A stretch of DNA of 64,000 nucleotides, from positions 9,792,154-9,856,153 of the forward strand of contig JAQFVV010012395.1 of assembly GCA_028023455.1 (NCBI GenBank), written 5' to 3'. Made by a program: the position numbers and the translations under genes. Below, one piece after another: positions 1 to 12,224 of this stretch; the stretch's first letter is position 1; each line of letters starts with the position of its first letter. The DNA is from Epiperipatus broadwayi (taxonomy: Eukaryota; Onychophora; Udeonychophora; Euonychophora; Peripatidae). Below the pieces are notes generated by a model. It made no database searches and had not been told where the DNA came from. It saw nothing but the letters and a program-made list of their open reading frames with translations.

Positions 1-309
1 TAAATGGAAAACAAAATAAAATAACAACATCACAGCTTCTCATTATGAAAAATGTTTATAGTATAACCATTACCATTTAAGATATCTCTGGTTTTTCAAA
101 TCGATTTTAGAGTAAAATGGTTTTCAAGATCAAAACATTTGTTAGATTTTATTGAAAAGCATTTCATAAATATTTAAAAAATAAAATGAGGCTTTGTTTT
201 ACATGGTCTACTTATGGGAAATACTTATTTATCTATAATTACTGTTTAAGGTATCAAATTAAAAATTTTTTATAGTGACAAATTCTTTATACAGAGGTGC
301 CACACGTGC

Positions 310-575
310 ATAAGGTTTGAGTATAAACTCCTGATCTAGTGCCTACTCATCCAATATTCTTAGACTAGTATCTAGATTGTGGCTTTCATCAGTGATAAGA
401 TCTGGATCTGAGAGCTCTGCACCTAGTCTGGTGATATTGGATGAGTATGCACTAGGTAGGGATTTTATGCACAAATCTTCTTGCACCCATGGATTGCACT
501 GAGTGTCATTACTATATGGAGAATCTGTCGTTATATTAATAGCTTGTGTAAGCATAGGAAATTGTATAGTGTAAT
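310..575. repeat. Fold-back repeat FB-B, copy 1
   Basis: An inverted repeat pairs about 334-360 with 432-456; both arms read CTAGTGC.TACTCATCCAAT in opposite orientation. The tail (about 445-530) contains GGGATTTTATGCACAA and a TACTATATGGAGA block. Both recur at 19265-19425, and the second recurs in the palindrome at 59536-59671, so this is a dispersed family. A 70-codon minus-strand frame across it (343-555) is a by-product of the repeat. No coding capacity is seen and the function is unknown. Confidence 0.6.
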
Positions 576-773
576 GTTCATTGGTTGAAGAATTTTCTCT
601 AATCTACCCAATTTTACAATTAGAATACTTATTTTAAGAACTGATAATTTCTTAGATAAGTCATTTTTAAATTTAAAAAAGGAAGTAGAAATAGTTCTTG
701 CCATTAAATTTTTTTGAAGTCAGATTTTAAGCATAAGAATTAGTTGGTATCCAATATTTATATATATATATAT
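576..773. other. AT-rich spacer ending in (TA)n
   Basis: No coding, RNA or transposon signal is visible. The right end is a short (TA)n run that forms the left flank of the LTR retrotransposon. Confidence 0.6.
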
Positions 774-2679
774 TGTAACGGGAGAAAGATCTTTGAGATT
801 CACATATACTGACCCCGGGGGCGCCACTAGTCCGAAAATAGGAACTAGACATTTATTTTAGGGTGGACAGGATATGCGAATCAAAAGGCACCGAACTACA
901 CTCAGGGAGGAACAAGATATCTTAAATATTATTTAGACAGCTGAGAAATCAAAGCACAAAGACAAACGTCAGCCAAATTAAGTTTAAACAATTTATTAAT
1001 TTTATTAAAAGTTAGACAATATAGTAAAGACATCTAGCCACGAATATAAAAGTGACTTATGTTAACATACATATATTTACCAGAGAGTGCACAAGAGTAC
1101 GACAAACATGAAGGCATTAAACATTTTGGCAATAAAATTCTCTCACTTAAAATATAAGAAATGGTTAGGATAATGTCTTCTTGCTGGCCAGTTGTAAAAT
1201 TACAAAAACAAACAACAACCCTAGCTTCCTGAATCAGGGATAATAAAACAGTTACTGTCCCGTCGGAAATCGACGAAACCAGCGTGGACGTCAGAGCAGT
1301 AATATTCTAATTACTGTCATTAAAACGCTACAGGACTGCTGCGCATAATACTACATTCAAAGTAAACATGGTTGATCTCACCTACAAGACAGCAACAGAT
1401 ATTTGATTATGATCTTACGTAATCCAGAAAGAAATAGACTATTTTCAGACAACCCGAAGAAATAACTTGACAAATAGCCAGCAAAAAGATTTTGTTGTTT
1501 GCACAAACAGCACAAACGAAACATGTTTAAAGATTCTTTATTGTACAACTAAGGGCAGGTAAATAAATAAAGATTATGAAAACTGCCAATGTGTTTTGTA
1601 ATAGTTAACGAAATAATCAGGTATATATTAAACATATAAAATACAATCACCTTATGCACTCCCTGATAAACGAAAATTGCAAACAAACTTGGAATCTTAA
1701 AACTAAGATTCCAAGACACACTTTAAATACTAGAAAAGAGTACATACAGATAATAAATAATTAAAAAAAAACAATTAATACCATTTTAAAACATATTTAT
1801 CATTAGATTGAGCGGAGATTTAATTAAATGCAATTTATTTACCCTGGCTAGAATAGGAAAAAGTTTAGCTTATGGTAAGGCAGAGTCCTAGTGATTTAGT
1901 GACGAGTGTGCACTTTTGATAATAGTTCATCTTTCAGGTCCTTTGACAGCGGCAAGATAGAGGTAGTGTTTATTTTAGAGGTTCATGGCATGACTGAAGA
2001 AGAGCTGGTAGGCATGGGTCTGTCCTTTGTTTAAATTAGCCAGACATTCTAATGATGGCAAAACTCACAGCGGTGGATTTTGACATCTTGCACAGCAACG
2101 AAGTTTGTCAATAATTATTTCTGTTTTTAGCAGGCAATTCTACGTCTGAACAGCTACTCAAAACCATCTGACTCTTAGCAGGCAATAATCCAAGTGTGTA
2201 TCTAATAATGAATCTATTCTCTCTCCTAAAAATTGGCGGGCTATCCTTGCCTTGCTACATTTCCCATGCAAAACTTTCATTAGTGTCCATTCTATATTCC
2301 AGGCAGGGCAAATATTAATTTCCCGCTCAATCTAATTTAAGACTTCCAACCAGAGATAATTGAAACAAAAACGACAAATACAAAACTAAATCTCCATTTT
2401 TTTTTAGAATTAACTTTAAAAATAATTACAATAAAAGCAACAGGAATATATAATTAGCAAGCTTGTCTGTTTTTAATCAAATTGATTAAAACAGGCAGTG
2501 AAAGTAAACTATTTTAAAATCAATTTTATAAACATTAAATGATCTACTTTAAATATAAATGTGTATGTGTTTTAAATAATAATACAAATTTTAGCATTAA
2601 ACATTTAATGAAAATGAAGTTGTTTTTCCTTTATTAATTTTAGTAATAAAACCATTGAATCGGAAATCAATCCGGCTCA
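774..2679 (-). repeat. 3' LTR of the minus-strand element
   Basis: This direct repeat is about 1.9 kb and collinear with 4262-6162 over its whole length. It contains no ORF of note. Internally it carries a short near-inverted pair (CTTGGAATCTTAA / TTAAGATTCCAAG form, about 1689-1713). Transcript start and polyadenylation signals could not be placed with confidence. Confidence 0.85.
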
Positions 2680-2906
2680 ACTGCCTCAACACGTGATCAA
2701 AAAAAAAAAACATTCCTGCAACTTTTTTTCTTTTTTTTTTTTTAAACTATAAACATTTTAAAAACTACCCCTAGAAATTTGGCTGAATGCACTCATGAAA
2801 AACCAAAACAATATTTCATTTCTTACATTTATCCATTCTCATAAATCATTAACAATTTTTTTTGTCTGTTTTAAAACAATCCGTCCGATTGCTAAAAGCC
2901 GAACCT

Positions 2907-3770
2907 TTAACTTTTGTCCGGCGGTTCTTTTACTCTTTTTATTAATTTTCTGAAATAAGTTCCTTTCCCTCTCTTATATTTTACCTGCCTAGAATTTATG
3001 ATTTTGTCTCTTTCCCATTCTGTTTTGCTTTCTAGCGTATATACCTGAATCTTTTTCTTAACGAAACTTCCCAATTCTTCATCTTTTCCTACTTTATTTT
3101 TAGTCATATCAACACTAGTAAATGGCAACACTTCATTTCCCACAGACTTTTTACGTGCCTTGAATAAGATTGCTTTATAAATGGCTTTTATTTCTGTTTT
3201 AAAATCATATTCCGAAAACTTTTCCTTAGTTTTAAACCCCTGTTCACAACTAACAGTTATTTTACTCAACTCATTTTTACCCTCTTGAGGTAACTTATAA
3301 CTGTCTCCAAGATTTTCTTTCTCCACCATACTATCTATCTCTCTCCACTCTCTATTTATTTCAAACTTTATTTCCACCCTCTCTGTCCTAGTACTCTCCT
3401 GTGCTACTTCAATTTCTATATCTTTTATGACTACTTTTTCTACTTCCTGACTCTCTTTACTCATCTCATTTTTCAAATCCTTTTCCATCTCCACTTCTTT
3501 TTGTTGAGTTTCTTCTACTCTTCCTGTCATTTCTCTTCTCATTTCTTTCATTTGTGCTCTCAACTCCTCCAGTCTTGTTTGTTAACTCTGTTTTATTTCT
3601 AACAACTCTTGTCATATTTCTTTCATCGCGGCTTGCCGACTTTGTTTCATTTCTATTATCAACTTTATCATCATCTGTGTCTCGCTCTCTTCTTCTATCT
3701 GGGGGTATTTAAATGAAACAGGGCTCTCTTCCAAACCTGCCACCCTGTCACCTTCTTCTTTACCTTCCAT
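2907..3770 (-). pseudogene. Gag-like coiled-coil frame with two stops
   Basis: Reading on the minus strand from an ATG at 3768-3770, a single frame runs 287 codons to a stop at 2907. It is broken only by TGA at codon 53 (3612-3614) and TAA at codon 63 (3582-3584). Downstream of the breaks is an uninterrupted 218-codon stretch. The product is extremely rich in Glu and Lys, with heptad-like segments (EELRAQMKEMRREM) predicting coiled coil, then a basic C-terminus (YKRGKGTYFRKLIKRVK). No zinc knuckle or protease motif is seen. Its position, about 480 nt after the primer-binding site and as the only frame inside an LTR element, is the sole reason to call it gag-like. No sequence family is recognised. 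A similar Glu/Lys-rich frame occurs at 34233-35715. Confidence 0.55.
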
Positions 3771-4229
3771 TTTTACACAAGGCTAACTCGCTATACTAAC
3801 TTTTTTTTTTAAACAAAAATCTCAAAGCAAATAAAACGCTATTTATTTATATGCAAGAAGACAACGAACTATTTTTACTACTTTTAAATTTGAAAATGTA
3901 CTCCGAATGATTTTTTCTTTTTTTGTTTAAACAACAACAAAAAAAAAACTCTATTTATTATTTATGTCATATGATAAAGACGAACTATATATATTTAACT
4001 CTTCAAAAAAAAATTAACTCCGACAGAGTTTTTTTTAGAAAATACGCTATTTATTGTTTATTTATTTATGTCATATGAAAAAGACAAAACCCCATTCTAC
4101 CAAACTGCTCCAACAATACATGCAATAATTAACAAAAATGAAACTTCTACTGACTAGATCTTGCCACTTACACCTGAAATCTTTCTCAACCGTCTAAACA
4201 AAATCTCACATGGGTTTGAAAACTCGGAA
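3771..4229 (-). other. 5' leader of the LTR element
   Basis: This non-coding leader lies between the primer-binding site and the gag-like ATG (minus strand). It is AT-rich with repeated short blocks of the form TCATATGA and TTTATTTATGTC at about 3965 and 4070, suggesting a small internal duplication. No other feature is visible. Confidence 0.5.
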
Positions 4230-4247
4230 GCCCTATGTTGGGCACCA
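4230..4247 (-). promoter_or_regulatory. Primer-binding site (PBS)
   Basis: The minus strand reads TGGTGCCCAACATAGGG, beginning with the TGG that pairs with a tRNA 3' CCA end. It resembles PBS sequences of Gypsy-type elements and lies 14 nt inside the 5' LTR. The priming tRNA was not determined. This site fixes the element orientation as minus. Confidence 0.7.
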
Positions 4248-4261
4248 AAAATGACTATATA

Positions 4262-6162
4262 TGTAACGGGAGAAAGATCTTTGAGATTCACATATACTGA
4301 CCCCAGGGGCGCCACTAGTCCGAAAATAAGAACTAGACATTTATTTTAGGATGGACAGGATATGCGAATCAAAAGGCACCGAACTACACTCAGGGAAAAA
4401 CAAGATATCTTAAATATTATTTAGACAGCTGAGAAATCAAAGCACAAAGACAAACATCAGCCAAATAAATTTAAACAATTTATTAATTTTATAAGTTAGA
4501 CAATATAGTAAAGACATCTAGCCATGAATATAAAAGTGACTTATGTTAACATATGTATATTTACCTGAGAGTGCACAAGAGTACGACAAACATGAAGGCA
4601 TTAAACATTTTGGTAATAAAATTCTCTCATTCAAAATATAAGAAATGGTTAGGATAATGTCTTCTTTCTGGCCAGTTGTAAAATTACAAAAACAAACAAC
4701 AACCCTAGCTTCCTGAATCAGGGATAATAAAACAGTTACTGTCCCGTCGGAAATCGACGAAACCAGCGCGGACGTCAGAGCAGTAATATTCTAATTACTG
4801 TCGTTAAAACGCTACAGGACTGCTGCGCGTAATACTACATTCAAAGTAAACATGGTTGATCTCACCTACAAGACAGCAACAGATATTTGATTATGATCTT
4901 ACGTAATCCAGAAAGAAATAGACTATTTTCAGACAACCCGAAGAAATAACTTGACAAATAGCCAGCAAAAAGATTTTGTTGTTTGCACAAACAGCACAAA
5001 TGAAACATGTTTAAAGATTCTTTATTGTACAACTAAGGGCAGGTAAATAAATAAAGATTATGAAAACTGCCAATGTGTTTTGTAATAGTTAATGAAATAA
5101 TCAGGTATAAATTAAACATATAAAATACAATCACCTTATGCACCCCCTGATAAATGAAAATTGCAAACAAACTTGGAATCTTAAAACTAAGATTCCAAGA
5201 CACACTTTAAATATTAGAAAAGAGTACATACAGATAATAAATAATTAAAAAAAACAATTAATACCATTTTAAAACATATTTATGATTAGATTGAGGGGAA
5301 ATTTAATTAAACACAATTTATTTACCCTGGCTAAAATAGGAAAAAGTTTAGCTTACGGTAAGGCAGAGTCCTAGTGATTTAGTGACGAGTGCACACTTTT
5401 GATAATAGTTCATCTTTCAAGTCCTTTGACAGCAGTAAGATAGAGGTAGTGTTTATTTTAAAGGTTCATGGCATGACTGAAGAAGAGCTGGTAGGTGTGG
5501 ATCTGTCCTTTGTTTAAATTAGCCAGACATTCTAATGATGGCAAAACTCACAGCGGTGGATTTTGACATCTTGCACAGCAACGAAGTTTGTCAATAATTA
5601 TTTCTGTTTTTAGCCAGCAATTCTATGTTTGAACAGCTACTCAAAACCATCTGACTCTTAGCAGGCAATAATCCAAGTGTGTATCTAATAATGAATCTAT
5701 TCTCTCTCCTAAAAATTGGCAGGCTATCCTTGCCTTGCTACATTTCCCATGCAAAACTTTCATTAATGTCCATTCTATATTCCAGGCAGGGCAAATATTA
5801 ATTTCCCACTCAATCTAATTTAAGACTTCCAACCAGGGATAACTGAAACAAAAACGACAAATACAAAACTAAATCTCCGCTTTTTTTTAGAATTCACTTT
5901 AAAAATAATTACAATAAAAGCAACAGGAATATATAATTAGCAAGTTTGTCTGTTTTTAATCAAATTGATTAAAACAGGCGGTGAAAGTAAACTATTTTAA
6001 AATCAATTTTATAAACATTAAATGATCTACTTTAAATATAAATGTGTATGTGTTTTAAATAATAATACAAATTTTAGCATTAGACATTTAATGAAAATGA
6101 AGTTATTTTTCCTTTATTAATTTTAGTAATAAAACCATTGAATCGGAAATCAATCTGGCTCA
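4262..6162 (-). repeat. 5' LTR of the minus-strand element
   Basis: Right-hand copy of the ~1.9 kb repeat, with the same start (TGTAACGGGAG) and end (GGCTCA). It is followed directly by a (TA)n run at 6163-6181. A 62-codon plus-strand ORF overlapping its left edge (4161-4349) is chance. Confidence 0.85.
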
Positions 6163-6181
6163 ATATATATATATATATATA

Positions 6182-7656
6182 TCAGGGACAAATGCTCCAT
6201 GCATCGAACTGAATGAGTGCTTCCATAGAAAGTTCAAAAGCTTTAACTAAAATTCAATTTTAAGACTTCACTAAAATAAGTACATATTCAACCTCATAAA
6301 ATCAATCCAACAAGTTGTACATACAAATGTAAAACAAAATTATCTAAACTATTTTGCTAAACATAAAAAAAAGAATGAATTATTCAAGCTCATTCATTTT
6401 GTATGGAATTTCTGTTGACTTTCAATTTTTTTAACAATAGTTGAATTGTTTTTATATAAGATAAAGAATTAGTTTGTCCATCACATTATTAGTTGATTAT
6501 AAGAAGTTCAAACAATGTTAAAGTAAAAATTTAAGAATGTTAAAAACATTTGCAAGATAAAAATATCTTGATAATGTATTTCCTCTTACTTTTTTGTTCA
6601 TAATTTCTTGAATTTATCTAAATGGATGTCTAATATGTTTCAAAGTAACATAGCATTAAACGATTCAGTTGTTATTTTTTTGATAAAGACACAAGATGTG
6701 ACTCATTGGAATAGCATAGATTTCAACAGTTGTAATGTCCACTCTCCCTGTGCACTTTTCAGTGCATTTAGATTCTTGCAACATTCTTTACCATGTTTGT
6801 TAGAATCAGGGTGATGTTCACAATGAGTGTGTACTGAATGGAATTCAAAAGTGAAAGCAATGTCATTTTATGAGATTAATCTTTGTCGAATTCCATGAGT
6901 GAACAGTTTTTGTAATTGATTAAAGATTAATTTTTATTTATAATTATTTCCCCATCACTTAGAATATAAATGAATTATTGATAGAAATGATTTTATTGTG
7001 GAATGAATCTGAAGTAAACAGAGTTTGCATGTGTTTCCAAAAGTGTAGATTTGTCCTAGAGGCTCCTTCTCATTTCTTGTTACACCTGCCATGTTTATGT
7101 TCTCTTCTGATTCCATATTCGGCCACAGGTTTTCGCTTTTATGACGACTGAGGTAGACTTGTGGAACAATTTTAGAGTATGTAGTTCTGAAGCTTCATGT
7201 TTCATTGCAGAAAATGTAAGTTCAAATTTAGTTTTTACTTATCTGTCATCCATATTGGATCCACTGAGTTACCAGAAAGTATTGTATAACCCTCAGGAAT
7301 ATCTTCAATGTATATAAAATCAATTAATAGAATTGTTAAAGTATGCAAGCAATGTTAGTCAACTGAATGCATCTATATTGCCCAGTAATTTTTCAGGCTG
7401 ATGGTATATTTATAACAGTAGGTTCTGGGCATTTTATGCCAAGGAAATTTTAAAGGATTATCATTTTTGATGTATTGATTCTTTGGTCTAAATACATAAT
7501 AATAATCAATTGAAAATATGAACAGGTAGTATTTCTTTATTGCAAAGGTTAAAGCTAGTGCCATTTTGTTAATTTATGAAAGATTTCTTTGCATAAAATG
7601 TAAAGTTACTGAAGCACAGATAACCAGTCATTTTATATTATCATTTTTTGATATGG
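6182..7656. other. Unannotated AT-rich sequence
   Basis: No ORF above about 70 codons, RNA gene or transposon signature is recognised on either strand. Confidence 0.5.
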
Positions 7657-7715
7657 ATGTTGTATCAATGCTATATATATATATATATATATATAGCATT
7701 GATACAACATAGGTA

Positions 7716-7753
<38 letters not shown>

Positions 7754-7758
7754 TACCT
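7657..7758. repeat. Two abutting perfect palindromes with (TA)n cores
   Basis: 7657-7710 is a 54-bp palindrome with arms ATGTTGTATCAATGC / GCATTGATACAACAT around (TA)n. 7711-7758 is a second, 48-bp palindrome with arms AGGTAACTTTA / TAAAGTTACCT around (TA)n. They touch with no intervening base. Both would extrude as cruciforms or form hairpins in single-stranded DNA or RNA. Confidence 0.85.
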
Positions 7759-7828
7759 TGACAACTGTTTGAAATTGTTGATTGTTATTAATATTGGGAT
7801 TAATAAATTGATTTTAATGATATATATT

Positions 7829-7934
7829 AGGGATCATTTAGCTTTTTCACATGTGTGTGATCATATGTATCTGTTGTTTGAGATGGCATGGAGAATAAAT
7901 ATGGACTGAAAATCCTAAGTTCAAATCCCTCTAC

Positions 7935-7935
<1 letters not shown>
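7829..7935. repeat. Fold-back repeat FB-A, fragment
   Basis: It matches one arm of the large hairpin at 10522-11126 and of the copy at 28997-29170: GATCATTTAGCTTTTTCACA, then TGTTGTTTGAGATGGCATGG, ending in TTCAAATCCCTCT. It runs straight into the (TA)n palindrome that follows. Confidence 0.6.
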
Positions 7936-7984
<49 letters not shown>

Positions 7985-7986
7985 GT
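7933..7986. repeat. (TA)n palindrome
   Basis: A perfect palindrome with arms ACTTAATA / TATTAAGT around a long TA run, at the end of the FB-A fragment. Confidence 0.75.
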
Positions 7987-9571
7987 GTTCAATGTATCAG
8001 CAATACCCTATTTTCTTTGATGTGATTGAGAATTGTATGAGAATACATTGCAGATAAGAGTTTGTTATTTCTTAGGATCAGAGTAAATTAATAATTTATT
8101 GCTTTGCCATGAAGAATGTTCTCTTAACTTGTAAATTATATTCAAATCTGCTTTCATTTGAATAGTGAACTTTAATCCATAATTGTATACAGTGGCTCTA
8201 ATATCTGGGGTAATCTTTCAAAAAACTGATGCTAGAAGTTTAGCAATATAAAGAAAGGCATTAATTTTTTTATTGGTTGATAAAGGTTGTCTTCTTTTAT
8301 TGGACATATGCTTTTGTCATTTTGGTTACTCTAGATATCTTGTTTTAGATGCTCCAAAGAGGCATTCATCTTTATTGATATGAATATTATCATTAGCTTG
8401 ATATGTGGGTAATACCTGTAGTCAAGCACTGTAGGTATTTTATATCTGCATTTAAAATATTTTCAGAAAATGACATTATTTCTGGACATTGGAATATAGC
8501 TGCTATGTTCATTTCATATAGCATTCTATTCACCCTGTGTGGTTTAGTGCAATTATATAATGTCTATTCTGGAATGTTAAGATCCTTGGATCAGTTTCAG
8601 TATTGGTACTTCTAAATGAACTTCTTGTGAACCCTTCAGTAATAATTACATTCAATTATTTATTTGATTTATACCATTTTATCTGGATAAAATAATCTAT
8701 GGTGTGTATTAATGGCGAATAATTTTTATCAGAATCTACTGATAATTCTGGATGTTGATAAGTTTACTTTTATTCTATGGATGTGAAGGTGTCACATTTT
8801 ATCTTGAATTTTTGGTACAAATCTCATCATTCTTTTAATATATGTTGCTCAATCAAATGGCATATTTTGAGATAACAACTTCTATTAATTTGTTGAGTAC
8901 TTCATTAGCTATTAGGAGTTATTCAAATAATGACTGTAAGGATTTTTGGAATTGTGAATTGACAAATAGTTTCATTTGTCTCATTTCTTATTTTAAAAAC
9001 TGTTTAAAATTTTCTAAATTAATAGTGGGCTTTGGATTATTTTAGATGTGGTGAATCTGCCAATGTTTGATATTAATTTTTGCAGCTACTTTTAGCATAT
9101 TTTCACAGTGTTATGTAGTAACAGCTTTTAAATATTATTTTTGTATATGCATTGACTGGCAGACGCTTAATGTTTTGCAATTATAGTGTCATAAAATTGA
9201 AATCATGGTGGACAATCATAGTATTTCCTGTTTGATGATAAGTATGATAAATTATTAATTAGTGTATGCAGACTTCTAGTAGTTATCACTAGTTCTGTAT
9301 AATTGTGATTGATGTTGATATGTTTATACAATAACATTGTATCATGTTTTTTGATTTAGTGTACATGAATTTATAGATGGGGTCAACAAAATCATTATTA
9401 ATCTATTTTGTTCCTTTTTCTTAATTTTTTCTTATAGATTGTTAGCAAAAGAGTGATATAAATAAGTGAAGCTGAAGCAGTTAGATTTGAGAAACGTAGG
9501 TTGAAGTAAAGAAGGGTTCCCCTCTTTTTTTCCAATGCGCAAGCATGTGGTTAAGACCTGTAGAGGTCCCT
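7987..9571. other. Unannotated AT-rich sequence
   Basis: Only short chance ORFs (about 70 codons at 8403 and 8842, plus strand) without recognisable motifs. No other signal is seen. Confidence 0.5.
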
Positions 9572-9752
9572 ACCTCTTTTGTTTATGCATGAGTTGTTTA
9601 CATTCATTTTTTAATGTTTTTCCAGTGATACAATATGTCCCTTCTCTTGCTAATTGTTGCACATTGATTACTTGTGATAATACTTAATATATTGATGACC
9701 TCTTTTGTTTATGCAGGAGTTGTTTACATTCATTTTTTAATGTTTTTCCAGT
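9572..9752. repeat. 55-bp direct repeat pair
   Basis: 9572-9626 and 9698-9752 are almost identical (one substitution seen), both running from ACCTCTTTTGTTTATGCA to TTTTTCCAGT. They are separated by 71 bp of unrelated sequence. It looks like a local duplication; no function is inferred. Confidence 0.75.
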
Positions 9753-10521
9753 TTACTTGATTTCTGCACAATTTGTTATTTCAGTATTTATAAAAACATG
9801 AATAGTTAATAACATTCTTAGCAATCTCATGGTGATTATATTTACTTTTGTGACTTCTTTAATATCAAGTTCAGTACAGTGTTTTTTTTTTGTTTCCAAT
9901 TATATGTATATAGGATTATAAAGATCTCTGATGATGACTCCAGGACAGTTGAAACTGCAAGGGTAAAGTTTCAATAGTATTGTTAAGTGTATAAGGATTG
10001 GAAATGGTGTAATATGTATATTTTTTCACAGATTAATTGCTATCATAAGGCATCATTTAATTATTTCCAAATATTTCCAGTATTTTGTCAAGCATTTCAA
10101 TTCTTTCATGTAATCATTAATAAAGTCCATGTTCTCTTTAGTTCTGTCTGTAGAAATAAAATCTATGCATATATTTGGTTGGAATAGAAAATATGCATTT
10201 TTATTAACTAATTCCATATAATCTGCTACCATTTTTTGACATTAATGATTTTATAAGACAGCTCTCCTTCACTATCATCTGAAATTCCAATTACTTCTAA
10301 ATAAAAATTCATATGTTCTATGTTTGATTTCCAATGTGCTCTAACTTGTAGAAGAAATAGCTCTTACACTTCTAATCATGTGTTGAAAGCATAGCTTTTA
10401 CTGAATTGTCATATTTCTTTTTTTTTTTTGGTGATTTCTGTAGATTTCCCAAAGCATTTATTTTCAATGGAATACTTAAGAACAAGTATAGTACATATAC
10501 TTTAAGCTAGATGTAATCAGA
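9753..10521. other. Unannotated AT-rich sequence
   Basis: No gene, repeat or RNA signal could be supported here. Confidence 0.45.
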
Positions 10522-11126
10522 GAGAATTTGAAACCAGATTTTCAAGCTCCTTTTAGTAATCCACTCTATCTTATACAAATGATTCATATTACCACATACA
10601 TGTGAAAAAGATAACTGATCTCCAACATATGTATTTTGTACTGAATGAGCAGTCATCAATTGGTCCATATCATCATCTCCCACACATATATATAATAAGT
10701 GCTCAATATAATATAGCAAATCTTCAAATTTTAATGGACATGCATCAATCATTTCGACTCTCCAACTCTTCAGTCATCCATATCATTGAAAATCTGATGG
10801 TGGCATGTTCAAACGCCTTGTTTGCCAATTTGAACATGCCATCATCAGACTTTCAATGATATGGAAGGCTAAAAAGTTGGAGAGTAGAGAGGATTGATGT
10901 CTGTCCACTAAAATTCGAAGATTTGCTACCTTAATATAAACTGAGCACTTATTATATATGTGTGTGAGGAAGAAGATGATTCAGACCAACCGATGAGTGC
11001 TAGTTCAGCATGAAATATGTATATAGGAGATCAGTTATCTTTTTCACATACATGTGGTATATCAGTTGTATAAGATGGAGTTGATAACTAAATGGAGCTT
11101 AAAAGTCTGAATTCAAATCCCCTCTT
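10522..11126. repeat. Long fold-back element FB-A, complete hairpin
   Basis: Left arm 10522-10813 and right arm 10829-11126 are imperfect reverse complements for about 300 bp, around a 15-nt loop (10814-10828). The inner ends match nearly perfectly (GGCATGTTCAAA / TTTGAACATGCC); the outer ends diverge with scattered mismatches. Outer termini read roughly GAATTTGAA...TTTTCAAGCTCC and its complement. Related copies lie at 7829-7935, 28997-29170 and 48231-48570. Overlapping ORFs of 81-85 codons on both strands are by-products of the inverted repeat. No transposase is present. It is either a MITE-like fold-back element or a source of structured RNA. Confidence 0.85.
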
Positions 11127-12224
11127 ATTTTCAATGGGTAAATACCTTATGCTCAACACCAATTTTTTAAATTCCTTCTCATAGTAATAATGGCTAACTC
11201 TGGAATCAGTTATGAATTATGACTATCTATGTTACTTCTGGTACTCAAATTTTAAAAATTTTGAGCAATAAACCAATCAATTATTTATCTATATGTCTTG
11301 AAGTTACATGTAAATCATACATACTGCAGCGTTATATTTATTTTAGGGATACAAGTATGTAACATCAAAGCAATTACATTCAAACATCATACAAATAATT
11401 AGAACTTGGAACATCAAGATTTATATTACATATATAAATTATATACGTCTCATGTTTTAAGTTTAGAGAACATGATGTGTTTATGCATGAAAAAATGAAT
11501 TTAAATAATTGAATTTTGGTAAGAAGTTAGTAAAAATTTAATAAACTGCATTCAAACTAAGAGCTAAACGTAGAATTGTATTAAAAATCAGATTGAATGG
11601 TTTAAACAATGGTATCTCTACGTAACTAATGATATGTTACTTACCTTTGCCCATAATAACTGGAATATCAGTCTGCTATTTTTTCTACAATTGACTCTAC
11701 ATTAATGCAATTGTGTGTTTTTTTTTAAATCGTTATCAGAAAATATCTGAAGAGTTTTATTAGCCAATATCAAAAATTTAATACATTTTCTATAAAATAT
11801 AATAGATATGGGGTTAATCTTAAATATGGGAGGGGAGGGGGAGGTATTTTAATCAAATTAACGTTAAAACTTCACTTCCATCGGCGGAATTAAAAAATTG
11901 TTGCCTTTTTAAATTTTTAAACGCTAATTCTTGGAATTTATGTTTATTTTTTAAAACAAATTTACTGTTTATTGCAACTGTTCTAATAATAAATAAAATT
12001 TTGCAAGCGGGTTTATTTAAGCTTTTTATAAAGGCAAGCGATTTTTATCATCTAATGTTATCTTTCCAGTAGAAAAAACACTTCGTGTGCTTGCGAGAGC
12101 GCCTCCAAATTGACTTAATTTACACCAAGCTGAAAAATTCCGACAATATTAATTTCCATCATAAATAGCACTTTAAACAGTAATTTGTATATGTAAATTT
12201 ATAAAAGATACAGAAGACGATACC
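11127..12224. other. Unannotated AT-rich sequence
   Basis: Nothing coding is seen. A purine block GGGAGGGGAGGGGGAGG lies at about 11829. It is followed by a stretch loosely resembling the sequence after a similar G-rich block at about 14335. Confidence 0.45.

Larger units (their letters stand above)
774..6162 (-). mobile_element. Non-autonomous LTR retrotransposon (gag-only), minus strand
   Basis: Two long direct repeats (774-2679 and 4262-6162) enclose about 1.6 kb. Each repeat begins TGTAACGGGAG and ends GGCTCA on the plus strand, giving TG...CA termini. Both outer flanks are (TA)n, so the target duplication cannot be told from the microsatellite. A tRNA-complementary primer-binding site lies just inside the right repeat on the minus strand, making the right repeat the 5' LTR. 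The interior holds one broken gag-like frame and no protease, reverse transcriptase, RNase H or integrase. By eye the two LTRs are about 95-97% identical, with scattered substitutions and small indels, so insertion was not very ancient. It resembles the LARD class of elements mobilised in trans. Confidence 0.85.

Noticed and set aside
774-6162. Interpretation as a plain segmental tandem duplication
   Set aside because: TG...CA termini, a PBS next to one repeat, and (TA)n on both outer flanks fit an LTR element better.
11829-11845. Possible G-quadruplex GGGAGGGGAGGGGGAGG
   Set aside because: Only three runs of three or more G are present plus a GG, so the canonical four-run rule is not met.
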